DNA of 64,000 nt from Symbiodinium sp. CCMP2592 (GCA_905221615.1 CAJNDT010001224.1:1610902-1674901), one strand, 5' to 3'. Shown: positions 1-11,158, counted from the first letter of the stretch. Notes: generated from the letters alone by a model not told the origin. Translations and numbers: made by a program.

Positions 1-421
1 TGATTTGGGGTTAAAGGTTTCGGGTTGAGAGTGGATTTCGGGTTGGCAGGTCCGTTGTTTCAAGAGACTTCGAAGGCCTCAATGTCTATGTGTCAAGCAC
101 GAATCCCTGAACCAAACGAACAAGGGCCGCAATAGGTGGACTAGGCTTTTGGTCATGGACTCAATTTTTTTGTTGCTCGTGGGTACAACGACTATACTAC
201 TGTATGGAAGGCTGGGTCATTACCAACACTCTTCCTCCATGCTCGTTAGTATGCCCCAGTATGCCCTCTTCTGAAATCTGTTTTCGTTGTTATGCCCCAG
301 CATAACACTTTTCTGTGATGCTGTTAGACCATCGTCTGGGCAATGAAACGGGCCGTCGCAACCTTGCCAGAGGTCCCGAGGCTCTCTCTCCTACAAAAGC
401 GGTTGAAGTGATTCGCAAAAC

Positions 422-523
422 GGGAGTTTCCGAAAATGAGGGGTACCTTTTTTGGGGATCCTTATAACAAGGATCCCACTATTTGGGGTACTATCTTAGG
501 GTTCCCTATTTTCGGAAATTCCC
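422..523. repeat. hairpin family A, copy A1
   Basis: Arms GGGAGTTTCCGAAAAT and its complement ATTTTCGGAAATTCCC, loop with internal GGATCC symmetry. This is the type copy of the commonest hairpin family. Confidence 0.85.
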
Positions 524-880
524 ATACTATTCCCAAATTAACCACTCTTAGGGCGGTACTAAGACCCTGGGATCAGCCCCAAAGCCAAAAGAAGTGTGTT
601 GAATCGACACAGCCACGGTTTTATGAGTTCTGAGTGTAGGGTTTAGGGGTTTAGGGTTTAGGGGTTTAGGGTTTAGGGTTTAGGGTGTACAGTAACAATG
701 TCAGCCGATAAAGTAAAGCCTCGTCTTCAAGTCAGGGCACTCCCGCAACTGCAGCTGAAGATCTTGAACGCCACAGCCCCATAAGCCCTAAGCCTTACGC
801 CATCAACCCCATGTCTCAAAACCATATGCCCTATAGACCCAAAAGAGCCCTTATAAGAACCCCTTATCCTACCCTTAGAG

Positions 881-949
881 GAAGCCGTACTGAAAAGGTT
901 GTGGAGTCCTTCCGGTGAGTTGCTGCAGAAGCTGTCCGGTCACACGCAG
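881..949 (+). CDS. WD40-repeat exon (end of one blade and GH of the next)
   Basis: Reads 23 codons in one frame containing LWSPSGELLQKLSGHTQ, which is the strand-d / GH junction of a WD40 propeller. The exon begins after ...TTAGAG at an AG|GA site and ends CAG before a GC donor. It joins in frame to the next exon at 2321, giving GHTQ followed by ALYSAIFSPSG, exactly the spacing of a WD blade. The protein as a whole is not identified; WD40 proteins are protein-binding scaffolds. The upstream part of the gene is outside the window or unrecognised. Confidence 0.72.
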
Positions 950-1010
950 GCTGCAGACTTGGAAGTGAGTTTCTGGGCTCAGGTGTTCAAGGTTCGCAAA
1001 TTTTGATTTG

Positions 1011-1103
1011 TACCCAGAGGCCCCAAAGTACTTCCTTTGTGGGATTACCTTATAGGGTGCTATATATGAACCCCAAAACTGAACTACTTTGGGGCCTTTG
1101 GGT
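1011..1103. repeat. hairpin family B, copy B1
   Basis: Arms TACCCAGAGGCCCCAAAGTA and a complementary TACTTTGGGGCC...GGGTA end. Shares ends with the nested copy at 4679. Confidence 0.82.
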
Positions 1104-1260
1104 AAAGGCAGGAAGAGTTCGAGTTAGTGTTTGCGGTGATTCAGGGTCGTGGTTTTTGTGTCCTGGGTCTGGGATGTAGGCGCAGGTTGGTCTTTCGGTG
1201 CGTCGCTGAGGGCTGCCTGTACGGCAGGGTGGAGAGGCAGGCTGTGGGATTCATGGGGAT

Positions 1261-1365
1261 ACAGTAGAAGCCAGAAAGTTGGAATAGGAGTATCCTAACC
1301 CCTTTATGGTAAATATTAGGGGGTCCTACCATTAATCCATATTCCAGCTTTCTGGAGTTCCCTTT
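1261..1365. repeat. hairpin family C, copy C1
   Basis: Left arm GAAGCCAGAAAGTTGGAATA, right arm TATTCCAGCTTTCTGGAGTTC. Confidence 0.82.
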
Positions 1366-2320
1366 AAAGGGGCCTGACACAGGAGGGCCACCGGCTTCAA
1401 TATCCTCGTCACATTCCCCCCCTTGCATAGTCCTTGAGGTGCTCTTTCCTTGTGCTTTGAGTCTTTCGAGCCTCGAAGTGATGCAACCTTTGCTTCCTGG
1501 ACTCCACAAAAAAAAAATCTCCAGCTCCATACTCTACAGTACGTACCCTGAATAAACAGACCTTCTAACCGTAGTATGAAACACCTTATAAGGACCCTTA
1601 AAACTTGGATGCCGAAACTCCACAGTTAAGGGATGCAAGCAACCTCAAAAATATATTATGAACCAGTATGAACCAGTATGGAATTTCCACGCACGGATGT
1701 GCGCAGTGTGGGGTTCTAACATGATTCTGGACACTTGGTTATGGCCCGCTGCGACTGCTTTGCGCTCATGTCGTATGATATACACAGGATCCGTGAGCAA
1801 GATTCGTTTTAGATTCACATACGCTGGGCACCTTTTGGCACGGAAATATCCGAATCACCGCCGAAACTTGGGGAAGATTGTTGGCCGTCCCCCTGTCTGA
1901 CGAAAAAATATTGGGTGAGCATCTCACAGTAATCAGTAGTCCTGAATCCTGCAATGAAGCTTAGAAACTTAAAAACTTGCGAAATTTGGGAGTGTCTGCA
2001 CATACATACATAAATGAGTAAATACATCCGCAAGTAAGTAAACAATATATCTATATCTATATATATATATATGCATATTGTACAGATTATGTATGTATAT
2101 ATACATATGTACACACACACATACGCACACACATGTGGTCATTTGCTTGCCTGATTTGTTTGTATGCTGTTTATTTAGCCATGTATGGATAAATAGATAT
2201 ATAACTTTTAAATAGACAAATCCAAAAGAAAACAAATTGATAAACATACATACGTACATATTTATATATATATATATATACACATATACATAGGCGTTTC
2301 TGGGACAGACCATGTCGGAG

Positions 2321-2359
2321 GCGCTGTACTCCGCCATCTTCTCACCTAGTGGCAAGGAG
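2321..2359 (+). CDS. WD40-repeat half-blade exon
   Basis: Thirteen codons reading ALYSAIFSPSGKE, the first half of a WD40 blade. The acceptor is GGAG|GCG and the donor is GAG|GT. The phase is 0 at both ends, matching the exon at 881-949. The next residue expected is the V of a VLTAS-type strand, whose exon was not securely found downstream. The intron after it is rich in TTTAGGG-like sequence from about 2400 to 2690. Confidence 0.7.
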
Positions 2360-2399
2360 GTTCTGCTGGCATGGCAGCGAAGCCTCCGGCTTCGATGGT

Positions 2400-2690
2400 T
2401 TTAGGGTTTAAATGGGTATACAGCCCATTATAGGGTAGGGGTCCCCATTAAGGGTCCCTCCTTTTCCCCTTTGAGTTTAGAGTGTTGGGGTTTGGTTAGG
2501 GTTTAAGGGGTTTAGTTAGGGCTCAAGGGGTTTAATTGGGGTTTAATGGGGTTTAGGGTTTAGGGTTCTAGGGTTTAGTTATGGTTGGGGGTATTGGGAT
2601 TTCAGGGTTTAGGGTACTGGGGTTTAGTTAGGGCTCAGGGGGTTTAGTTCGGGTTTGCGGTATCGGTGTTTTTAGGGTTTAGGGTTCTGG
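2400..2690. repeat. degenerate TTTAGGG-like tract
   Basis: GGGTTTAGTTAGGG and GGGTTTAGGGTTCTAGGG variants directly after the WD40 exon ending at 2359. Confidence 0.85.
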
Positions 2691-2959
2691 CTTCTTGTTG
2701 TGTGCCGAGGGTTTCTGGCTTCTTGTTGTCTTCTCGGTATTGGCTTTAGACTTTGATTGTAAACACCATCCGTTGGTTCGTATCCGTCGTTGCCGTGTGA
2801 AAACAGTTTAGGTGGTTGGGTCTGGGGATTTGCAAGTGAGGTCGGGATCTGGTCTTTGAGGTATAAGTTTGCGCTGGCCTGAGTTTCGTAGTGGCAGGGT
2901 TGGGATTGCTACGGTTATAGGTTTGAGGTAGCCTCAGAGCCTGCACTAGAGCCCTTACT

Positions 2960-3060
2960 ATGGGGGCTTTAATGATTACCTATACTATTTTGGCGGTTCC
3001 TAGTTGTAATTGCAGTATCATGCGCCCCAAAACCCTATTCTAACTATTAAGGCCCCTATG
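2960..3060. repeat. repeat family G, copy G1
   Basis: Begins GGGGCTTTAATGATTACC and ends ATTAAGGCCCCTAT. Weak hairpin; conserved core GCCCCNAAACCCTATTCTAA shared with copies at 19.7, 29.7, 36.3, 42.1, 45.7 and 59.9 kb. Confidence 0.72.
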
Positions 3061-3327
3061 CTACATCCTTATAATAGCCCTTAAAGTAATCCTTATAGAC
3101 CCGTTTAAAAGGCACCCTTGAAGGAACCCCCAAACTAGGTAATTATTAAGGCCCCTATATCACGCAATCACCGATAGAAGCAGCCGGACCTGGCTGTACT
3201 GTGAAGCCTCATCGGCGAGTGGCAGTACGCAGAAGTTTCATATGCTCTAGCTTTAGCCAGTATTTCTATTTGAGGCCCTAAACCTTAAATGCCCTAACCC
3301 TAAACCCTTGACCCGAAGAACGAAAAT

Positions 3328-3429
3328 GGGAGTTTCCGAAATTAGGGGTACCTCATTTTGGGGTCCCTATAATAAGGACCCCTATTATTTGGGGTAATAT
3401 ATCAGGGTCCCCTATTTCCGGAAACTCCC
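3328..3429. repeat. hairpin family A, copy A2
   Basis: Full-length copy with TTATTTGGGGTA in the right half; followed within 100 bases by a family C copy. Confidence 0.85.
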
Positions 3430-3450
3430 AAATCGACAAAACTGATGAAG

Positions 3451-3510
3451 GTGGATTCTTCAAACGGCTTCGACTGCTCGACGACATGGGGAATCCCCCG
3501 GCACTCGAAG
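3451..3510 (+). CDS. candidate exon, frame uncertain
   Basis: A short GC-rich segment between hairpins A2 and C2, after a CCCTAAA tract and an AG|GT acceptor-like site. All three frames are open (for example GFFKRLRLLDDMGNPPALE or VDSSNGFDCSTTWGIP), so no protein can be assigned. Position and base composition are the only support. Confidence 0.2.
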
Positions 3511-3527
3511 TAGTGACCAGTAGGGTT

Positions 3528-3632
3528 ACAGTAAAAGCCAGAAAGTTGGAATATGATTAATGTAACCCTTCTATGGTAAATTATAAGGTATCCTACCCTG
3601 AAACCATATTCCAACTTTCTGGAGTTCCCTTT
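3528..3632. repeat. hairpin family C, copy C2
   Basis: Arms AAAGCCAGAAAGTTGGAATA and ATATTCCAACTTTCTGGAGT; nearly identical inner sequence to C3 in reverse orientation. Confidence 0.85.
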
Positions 3633-3974
3633 AGGGGGTTTAGGGTTTAGGGTCTCGGAGTGACCAGTGAGCATGAAGGCAGTCTTAGTCGGCTTTCTGC
3701 TGGATTTCGGCTCATCAGAAAAAGAGGCATCTTGGAGAGATGCCATAGGGCTCGAAATGTTTTGGATCCTGCATTTGATTACTGCGGATGTTTAGACCCT
3801 GGGTCACACTTATTACTGAACCTGCCATATGGAGTTAATATGCAACTTGATTGCCTGAGAGCTCAAAAGACAGACTGTTCTTCCCAGGTCGCTTGTATCT
3901 TTGGGGTCCTTCTCTCTTGCCTCTTCGCCCTTTGTGGAGACTATTGAAGCAGGCAAAAGAAGCCATGGGTTCAG

Positions 3975-4025
3975 GGGCGAGTCGATCGAATGAGGCTGCC
4001 GTCTTCCTGTCCGGAGACCGGCAAG
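3975..4025 (+). CDS. candidate WD40 half-blade exon
   Basis: Contains NEAAVFLSGDRQ, which fits the V-x-A-x-F-S-x-D-G half of a WD40 blade. The end CAAG|GC resembles the GC donors of the secure exons, and the frame is open upstream to an AG at 3974. The GH dipeptide is not visible, and the end phase (1) differs from the phase 0 of the secure half-blade exons. Confidence 0.3.
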
Positions 4026-4447
4026 GCTCGACCTATCTATTCCTCAGGGTCCTTATCATAATTGTTAAGGGTTTAGTGTTTCAGGGATGTTTAGGGTTTA
4101 GGGGTTTAGTGTTTTAGCCATGTTTAGGGCGCATTTATTGTATCTATTCGTTAGGGCTCATCCCTGTGGGAAGTTCTCCTAACAAGGGTCCTTTTTGGGC
4201 CCCCAACATAGTACGTTTTGACAAAAAGGACCCTAAAAGGTATCCTAATCTAGAGAACTACCCTTATCATAGTCATAATTGTACTCTAATGCCCTTCAAA
4301 ACGGCTACGGCCACCATATTGGTTTCGGGTTTACGGCTTCTTTGCTTCCGCAGGTTCAAGATAAGACAAGCCTTAAAACTCTTAGGGATGGCGGATTCGA
4401 TGTGTGGAGGCTGAGGATTTAAGGTTCGCTGTTTTTTTACGGCACTA

Positions 4448-4529
4448 CCTATAGTCTCCATTGTAGTTCTTAGGATCCTTAATATAAATATTGGTTAAAC
4501 CAGAAAAAGGAACTACAATGGAGACTATA
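4448..4529. repeat. hairpin family F, copy F1
   Basis: Arms TATAGTCTCCATTGTAGTTC and its complement. Part of the left stem (the AACCCC loop side) is shorter than in F2. Confidence 0.82.
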
Positions 4530-4538
4530 CATACGCAG

Positions 4539-4565
4539 CATACCGGACCTGTTCGTAGTGCACCT
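4539..4565 (+). CDS. candidate WD40 exon fragment
   Basis: Reads HTGPVRSAP after a CGCAG acceptor, resembling the GHTxxVxSA start of a WD40 blade. It directly follows hairpin F1. The exon start is C rather than the usual G, and the 3' boundary is not determinable, so this may be chance. Confidence 0.28.
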
Positions 4566-4633
4566 TGCGTCTTGCGACGCGGTGTCTTCAGGGTTGCCGG
4601 CACTTTTGCCCTTTTGAGGCCGGATTCTGTTCT

Positions 4634-4813
4634 GGGAGTTGCCGAAAATAGGGGACCCGAATATGGTACCCTACATAGTACCCAGAGGCTCCAAAGTAGT
4701 TCCTGTTTGGAGGATTCTATATATGAACCCTAAAAAGGAACTACTATGGAGCCTCTGGGTAGGGTCTTTATTATAAGGACTCCAAAATAAGGTACCCCTG
4801 ATTTTCGGAAGGG
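4634..4813. repeat. hairpin family A, copy A7, interrupted
   Basis: The two halves of a family A element (GGGAGTTGCCGAAAATAGGG ... CCCTGATTTTCGGAAG) are separated by a complete family B hairpin. This shows that family B moved after family A. Confidence 0.82.
4679..4761. repeat. hairpin family B, copy B2, nested in A7
   Basis: Ends TACCCAGAGG and CCTCTGGGTA are perfectly complementary and the insert is bordered by TA on each side, suggesting a TA target. Confidence 0.83.
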
Positions 4814-5334
4814 CCTGAGAGCGAAAAACTGCTTGAGGCCTATGGTCCTATGACCTATGAAGGGCTTTAAATGTAGACTCCCTAAACACTAAACCCAGAC
4901 TCCCTGAAATGAGGGGTCCTTTTTTTTGATTTTTTAGGGGGCGAAAGATCCTATGGTATAATACATAACCCAATTAAAATACAAATCCTAATTATCAAGG
5001 CCGCTATACTACAAGTTCTTTGAAGTCCCCGAGCGGGACAGATCCTGAAGGCTTTAGCGCCACTAAACTGGATGTAAGCCCTATCCGAAGTAATACATGT
5101 AGTGTATTGAGGGCATACACCCACAACCGCGTAAGATGTTCGCAGAACGTCCGCGGAACTCTTGTAGAAGCCATAGCAAGACCTTGACAAGCACCGAAGT
5201 GAACACCCAGAACTACGACCCGTGCAACACACTCTTAGATACCAGCTGTGCGCGCTTAAAAGGCCCGTAGAGAGACTTTACAGAGCCCACATTCAAGCCC
5301 ACGAAGCACTTGCAGAACTCTGTTTACCAACCTT

Positions 5335-5475
5335 CGGACCCTTCCTCCTCAATCCTCAAGCCTAAACCCTACATCCTAAACCCTAAACCCTAAACTAAGC
5401 CCTAAATCCTAAGCCCCAAACCCTAATCTAAACCTTAAACTAAACCCTAAAGCCGAAGCCCTGAACCCTAAACTA
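5335..5475. repeat. degenerate CCCTAAA-like tract
   Basis: CCTAAACCCTAAACCC with variants, just upstream of a candidate exon at 5487. Confidence 0.85.
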
Positions 5476-5486
5476 AAAAGCTTCAG

Positions 5487-5537
5487 GCTCCTCTAGCAGC
5501 CTCAGCACGATGGATAGCATGCCGAAGGCAGATCCAG
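5487..5537 (+). CDS. candidate exon, possible degenerate WD40 half-blade
   Basis: Bounded by AG|GC on the left and CAG|GT on the right, phase 0 at both ends, 17 open codons (APLAASARWIACRRQIQ). It follows a 130-base CCCTAAA-like tract, the position where secure exons of this window occur. Residue match to WD40 is weak. Confidence 0.25.
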
Positions 5538-6105
5538 GTGGGACCCCCCTACCCCTGGTCCCCCCAAAACCTTCGAATGTTCTTTAGGAACATGCTTGAT
5601 TTTGTTCTGGTGGGCTTTGAGTGGAGCTTAAAATGCATATAGATATACCTTCGGCATGATACAAAATCATGACAAGTCTCCGAGTCAAGGGGTTTGGAGT
5701 CTTTGGGAACCTCGACTCACACACAAAAGGCTCATGCCCAGAAGCGTGCCCACGGAAGGTCTGGTACAGGGGTTGGGGTAAGGAATTCGATCGAGTTTTG
5801 CTGATTCAGCGTACAAGTTCAAGATGTTTAAGACAGTCCTACCTACTTCCCTTTTCTGGTGAACTAGTCTTTCTGTTAGTTTCCTATGAGTTTTAGTAGC
5901 GGAGCACGGCGCAAAACATTCAACCGGGAGTTTGGGTGCTTCTCAACTTGTGCTGCCAACCACACGTGCATAACATCCTGCCCTGGGTTCAGTTCAGGTT
6001 TTAGTGCTCTCCGATAAATACCACCAACCAGAAGACTCGAACCCCTTTCGTCTTGCCAACTTGTGTCTATTGTTGCTGTGACAGCAAACGACTCACAGGA
6101 CATAT

Positions 6106-6206
6106 GGGAGTTTCCGAAAATAGGGGACCCTAATATAGTACCCTAAATAGTAGGATCCCTATTACAAGGACCCCATAATAAGGTACCCCTAATTTTCGGA
6201 AACTCC
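6106..6206. repeat. hairpin family A, copy A3
   Basis: Reverse orientation relative to A1 in its loop (GTAGGATCCCTATTACAAGG); clean arms. Confidence 0.85.
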
Positions 6207-6514
6207 AATATTTCCTAGGTATGAGCCGGATCAGGATGAAACCCGAAACCCCAAATACCCCTAACCCGGCATAAACCCGGCCTTGTAAATCCGTAAAACC
6301 CTATATCGAAGCTTACCAGATTTTGTGTAGGCTGGCCCGCCTGTTTAGGGTTACCGGCTAGGGGTTTGGCTTTAGGGTTCTTGTGTGATAATGATATATA
6401 ATAGGGCTTAGAAAGTGATGGTTTTGGGGGTTTCGGGGGCTACGGGTTTGGCAAATCTGAAGCCCAAACGCTAGTTACACCCTAAACCCAAAACCCTAAA
6501 CCCTTTAGTTAGGG

Positions 6515-6552
6515 TTCATTGGTTGGGGCTGGAAGGCGAGCAGCTGGGTAAG
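6515..6552 (+). CDS. candidate WD40 exon fragment
   Basis: Reads HWLGLEGEQL in front of a consensus donor G|GTAAGT, immediately after a CCCTAAA tract. This resembles the LWDLxGEQL strand of a WD40 blade. No upstream VLTAS half is attached. Confidence 0.27.
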
Positions 6553-6615
6553 TGGATCGCAACCGGAACTGCGCCCAACGACCTCCTCCAGAAGGCTTCC
6601 GATACAGCATCAGCT

Positions 6616-6717
6616 GGGAGTTTCCGAAAATTAAGGGTAGCTGGTTTTGAGGTCCTTATCATAAGGATCCTGTTATTTAGGGTACTAGATTTGGCTCCCC
6701 TATCTTCGGAAACTTCC
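6616..6717. repeat. hairpin family A, copy A4
   Basis: Left arm GGGAGTTTCCGAAAATTAAG, right arm CTTCGGAAACTTCC. It directly follows a cand. exon region. Confidence 0.83.
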
Positions 6718-6882
6718 GTTTCGGGCAATATCGGTCAATTAGAACAGGGTTTTTGCGTATCTAAGGGGATACTGAGCAGGGTTCTTGGTGTTTAGACATT
6801 CCCACAAGGCAGGCAGAAGGCCAGTAAAAAGATTTCAACGTCGATCAAGGGGCTGCCTCCTCGTTTGCCCTAGTAGATAATG

Positions 6883-6989
6883 TGGGAGTTTCCGAAAATT
6901 AGGGGGTACCTGATTTTGGGGGTCCTTATGAAAAGGATCCTATTTTTTAGGGTACTATATTCGGGTTTCCCATTTTTCGGAAACCCCCA
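6883..6989. repeat. hairpin family A, copy A5
   Basis: Arms TGGGAGTTTCCGAAAATTAG and TTTTTCGGAAACCCCCA; only 165 bases from A4 in the same orientation. Confidence 0.84.
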
Positions 6990-7194
6990 TGTGTACGTAC
7001 AAACTGGTGGTCCCCAACAGGCCATCTGTGAACGAGTTTGAATGGTAAGACCTGTCATGGGGCACGAAAAACGTTACAACCCGTTCTCAAAACTGCGGGA
7101 TTGAGCGGCAAGGGTTACATCCTGGGCTGGTTAGGCCTGAGGGAGCCACGCAACTCACAGCTGACCGCTGCCACGACCAAGTATGCCCATGGTT

Positions 7195-7480
7195 GCGCAG
7201 CAACAACAACAATCACAATAAGACCAACACCACCAACGCCACCACCGGAGCACCGGCACCACCACCACCACCACCACCGCCACCGCCACCCCCAGCATCA
7301 TCGTCGCCACCACCACATCCACCGCCACCAGCACCAGCACCAGCACCAGCAGCAGCCACCAGCAGCACCAGCACCACCACCACCACCAGCAGCAGCATCA
7401 ACAACAAGAAGAAGATACAGAGTAGCAGCAACAACTACGGCTGCTGTACCCGGTAGTGGTGCTGGTGGTAGCAGTTGCGG
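7195..7480. repeat. CAN-rich low-complexity block
   Basis: Mixed CAA, CCA and CAG triplets. Open in several frames on both strands for that reason; not evidence for protein. Confidence 0.85.
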
Positions 7481-7517
7481 CAGCTACTGGTTTTGGTAAC
7501 GTGGTCTTGTCATGCAG

Positions 7518-7556
7518 GCTGCCAATCGCCTCATCCGAAGTGAACCGTCGGGACAA
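7518..7556 (+). CDS. candidate WD40 half-blade exon
   Basis: Thirteen codons reading AANRLIRSEPSGQ between a TGCAG|GC acceptor and a CAA|GT donor, phase 0 on both sides. The SPSGQ|V ending is like the secure half-blade exon at 2321. The frame also stays open to 7662, so the 3' end could be later. Confidence 0.35.
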
Positions 7557-8475
7557 GTTCTACCAAAAGCATTTCGAACCTTGGCTGCATACCAAAATTC
7601 TTTGGTTGTCGCTTTGGGGTTTCAAGTTTGCAGGGCCTCGGACGGTTGGGGATTGAAGGAAGCTTAGGTGCGTCCTGGATGCTGATCTCCAGCTCTCGCC
7701 AACACAAGCCGCAACAATCCTCAAACTTTGCTGTGAGGCAGGTCTCGGCACTTGTTTGTCGAAGCGCCGCAAAGCCTGGAACAGACTCCAACCTAGCTTT
7801 GTGTCGCTGCCAGTGTGCACGGTCGGAGCTGCAACGCCTCTTTGTTGAAACGCTTCATAGTTCAAGCCCAGTGTTCGCGTGGTCTTGACCCCTTTATTCC
7901 ACTATCTGTGCATTTAGATGGTTTCATTTTGTTGCTTCCGGGTTCCCATGACGGCTCAACTAATTAGGAACTTCGAGCGCGCGGGAATCGTCGAGAATTG
8001 AACCCTTCTGGTGATGTGGGCGTCTTCTATGGACCACCCAAGCTCTCAGCGTGCCCCTCCGAACCTTGAACCACGATCATCTGCGTATGTATATATGTAC
8101 TATATGTAATATGTATACATATATATATGTATAGTATGTTTAGATGAGTAGATAGATACATATACCTTCTTTGACATAGTTGTAGGCGTTTTGTTGTGCA
8201 AAATTTCAGAGGCCGAAACTTCAGCAACTTCAGCTTCGGATTGCTTGCACAGATCTAGCAAACTGGGTTTAGGGTTAAGTGCCGGCTTTTGGGTCAGTTT
8301 AGGGTTTGATCTAGGCTTTTAGGGGGCACTTCAACTGCTTTGTCCTTGATAAATCCAGATCTCTGAAACCCCTAAACCCCAAACCCTCATCCGGATCTCT
8401 GAAACCCCTAAAACCCAAACCCTAAACCGTAGCCTTGTTTGGGCCCAGTAGTCATGTCCTAGCTCAACTAAGGCA

Positions 8476-8534
8476 TTCCGAATCCGGAAGACTGCCCTAC
8501 AGACGGCGAAGAAGCCCCTTGGCCGACTGATGTA
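8476..8534 (+). CDS. candidate exon, unknown product
   Basis: A GC-rich stretch after an AAG|GC acceptor-like site, between a C-rich CCCTAAA tract (8365-8430) and a long G-rich tract (8540-8830). That is the arrangement seen around the secure exons. Two frames are open (for example DCPTDGEEAPWPTDVW), so the product is unknown. Confidence 0.27.
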
Positions 8535-8539
8535 TGGTT

Positions 8540-8780
8540 TAGAGTAGGATCTCAGAGTTTATGGTGGGATCTTCGGGTTTATGGTAGGATCTCAGGGTTT
8601 ATGGTAGGATCTTAGGGTTTATGGTGCGGGATCTGTGGGTTTACCGGAGGTTCTTGGGGTTCATGGTAGGGTCTTAGGGTTTATGGTAGGATCTCAGGGT
8701 TTACGGTAGCATCCTAGGGCCCAGGGTTTATTTTAGGATCTCAGGATTTAGACAGGATCTTGGGTTTAGGGTCGGATCTT
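8540..8780. repeat. 21-bp minisatellite, telomere-like
   Basis: About ten imperfect copies of GTTTATGGTAGGATCTCAGG, a G-rich tract with TTTAGGG-like spacing. Confidence 0.8.
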
Positions 8781-8842
8781 AGCGTTTTGGAGCTTAGCGT
8801 TTAGTTAGAGTCCGGGGCAGGATCCTGTTGTTTTAGTGTTGT

Positions 8843-8957
8843 GGTATCCTTAAGGGAGGGGGGTCCAAGGCGGGTATATAGCCTAGTGATCCCTAATTCT
8901 CCCTAGTACTCTTCCTTATACCCTCCCCCCTTGAACCACCCTCCCTTAAGGATCCTA
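8843..8957. repeat. hairpin family N, copy N1
   Basis: Left arm TATCCTTAAGGGAGGGGGGT, right arm with CCCCCTTGAACCACCCTCCC and TTAAGGATCC. Related in the arms to N2 at 52.8 kb. Confidence 0.72.
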
Positions 8958-9019
8958 TAATAGTGTGGGCCACCTTGATAAGTAATAAGTGCTATGCAGG
9001 TGTCTCGCAGCATCGGTAT

Positions 9020-9119
9020 GGGAGTTTCCGGAAATATTGGACCCTAACAATGTAGTACCCTAGTAGGATCCTTATTATCAGGACCCCGAGATAAAGTACC
9101 ACCATTTTCGGAAACTCCC
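9020..9119. repeat. hairpin family A, copy A6
   Basis: Full arms GGGAGTTTCCGGAAAT and ATTTTCGGAAACTCCC. Confidence 0.84.
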
Positions 9120-9524
9120 GTATACAGAATAGCAGAGGGAGTGAGGCTGGGGCTTGTGTTGTCGTGCCGAAATGTCAGGTTTGTTTGCGAGCCCCACGGC
9201 CTCAACTTTTGCCAGCTGTCCGTCAGCAGTATGAAAATTTCATTGACTTGCTACAGTTATGATCAAGCTCGGAATTCAATTTCACTCACACAGACTGAAT
9301 GTTAACAGGCTATGACAAAGCGTGCATGGTTAAATCCAGCTAAGACTGCCAAGACCTCGCGACATGTTGTTGTGTACGTGTTGCATTTGCGGATGTGTGT
9401 TCGTGTGCACGAATGTCACTGTTCGCATAGACTTGTCGCCTTGTCGCCTATGTTTTCGATTGGTGTTACTGAATGCGTGGCCCAAGTAGATCAAGCTAGC
9501 TGAGCTTATAGGGGGGATAAGTTG

Positions 9525-9720
9525 TACCGGTTGCAGCTCCGGTACAGCTCCAGCTGCAGCTCTACTACATGTCCCGTCACATGGCGGCTCCCGTCATACA
9601 ATTTTGTTACAGCTCCCGTCGCATGGCAGCTACCGCTGCGGCTCCGTTACAAGCAACCTACAGCTCTGTTTTAGCTCTTTTGCAGCTGCGCTGCAGTCCG
9701 TTACAGCTCCCGTGTGGGCC
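9525..9720. repeat. GCAGCTCC-type minisatellite
   Basis: Irregular repeats of CAGCTCCNGT (PvuII-like AGCTG core) over about 200 bases. Confidence 0.65.
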
Positions 9721-10656
9721 TGCCTATATGTCTTTGCATAAAGCATATCTGTGTATGTAATATGTTGTGTGTGTATATATATATATATATGTATACGTGT
9801 ATATAAATTATGAATAGAAATATGTTTATATATGTATTTATGTGTGTATATATATATATATATATAAATAGTCGAGAGAGCCTCTGGGTAAGCATGTGCT
9901 TGAATCAGGTGAAGCCTCGGCGCAAGGCTCGAGGAATCCCACTGCGTGCCTGGCTTTGCATGACAGAGCCCATAATAACGAAAAAAGGGTTGAGGGTTTA
10001 GAGGTTTTGGGCTTAGGGGTTGAAGGTGTGGGGGTTTAAGGTTTAGGGCTTGAATATACACCAATACATGACAACCCGTTCATGAATATACCTGAAACCA
10101 AAAGGATCCTTGGTCTGGTTTAAGGTTCGTATATTCCTGTTGGGAGCTTAGGATGCTACTCCGGCCTGCTACGACTTAGGCAATCCCCTCATTCAGTGGA
10201 AGTTGAGCTTTGAGTCCATACACACTCCAAGAGTTCTTGACAATTGAAGCTAATCTTGGGGCAGGGGAGTATACCATGCTGTATCAGGGAACAGCCACTA
10301 GGATAGCAGTCCTAAGTTTTTGCCATCCTATGCCCTATGCTTAAAACTTAGAACCTACAGTTCAATTTCGAAATAAACTGAAGAAAGGGTCTCAAATGTC
10401 CTGTACCATTGGATGTAAGTCCATGTGTTGTAGTGGCGACCCCGATGACATGGTTTCTTCAACACCCTAATCGATAGACGGCCCGGATCGGCGCGCAGAC
10501 AACCGCTGTAGCCCTTAAACAAAATGCCATAATTCCACAAACCACGGGGTAGTTGAACACAAACGCTGGCAACACAGCGCCCATGCGGATAATCATAAAG
10601 ATAACACCAATAATAACAATAGATTCTATTGATCTTGTCTCCGCACACGTTCTCAG

Positions 10657-10696
10657 GATATCTGGCGAGCTGTCAGGAGGCGAGGGGCATGAAGCA
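10657..10696 (+). CDS. candidate WD40 exon fragment
   Basis: Reads ISGELSGGEGHEA after TCTCAG|GA, resembling the SGELxxLxGHxA junction of WD40 blades, and is followed at once by a TTTAGGG tract. A second short piece at 10798 (VEWLTQTFPQG, after TCTGCAG) could continue the blade, but the donor for this exon is not clear. Confidence 0.3.
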
Positions 10697-10833
10697 ATTT
10701 AGGGTTAAAGGGTTTAGGAAATCTTTAGGGTCTAGGCTTTAGGGCATATTTAGGGTTTAGGTGTAAGGGAATCTGAACAGTTTTTCTCCTTCTGCAGGTT
10801 GAATGGTTGACTCAGACTTTCCCACAGGGTCCT

Positions 10834-10937
10834 CGGGTCCTATGTACCTACATAGTAGAATGTAGGGTTTCCATATTAGGAACTACTTTTATGACTTAGG
10901 GAGGTATCACCCATAACAGTACATAGGACCCTTTGGG
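10834..10937. repeat. hairpin family K, copy K1
   Basis: GGGTCCTATGTACCTAC pairs with GTACATAGGACCC. A half copy occurs at 47457-47503. Confidence 0.75.
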
Positions 10938-11158
10938 TTTGGGTATGTTCCGATCAGGCATGGCCTGCCTGGATTCTGAAGCCTGGCCCAAAGCTGAAGT
11001 TGATTTTGCGCCCTGGAAGCTTGTGTATGAAGCCTGTTTTTCTCGGATATGTGGCTACCCGACAGCCCACCCAAACCGGAAATATGACCCTATGCTTCCA
11101 AGGCTTTACATTTAGGGCCCTGGACCGCTTAAGGACTCAACCTTTATGAGCGTCCCCA

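Noticed and set aside
3164..3225. Peptide ITDRSSRTWLYCEASS resembling a WD40 strand
   Set aside because: No AG|G start in the right frame; the phase-0 frame from the nearest acceptor hits a stop, and the segment abuts the end of a family G repeat.
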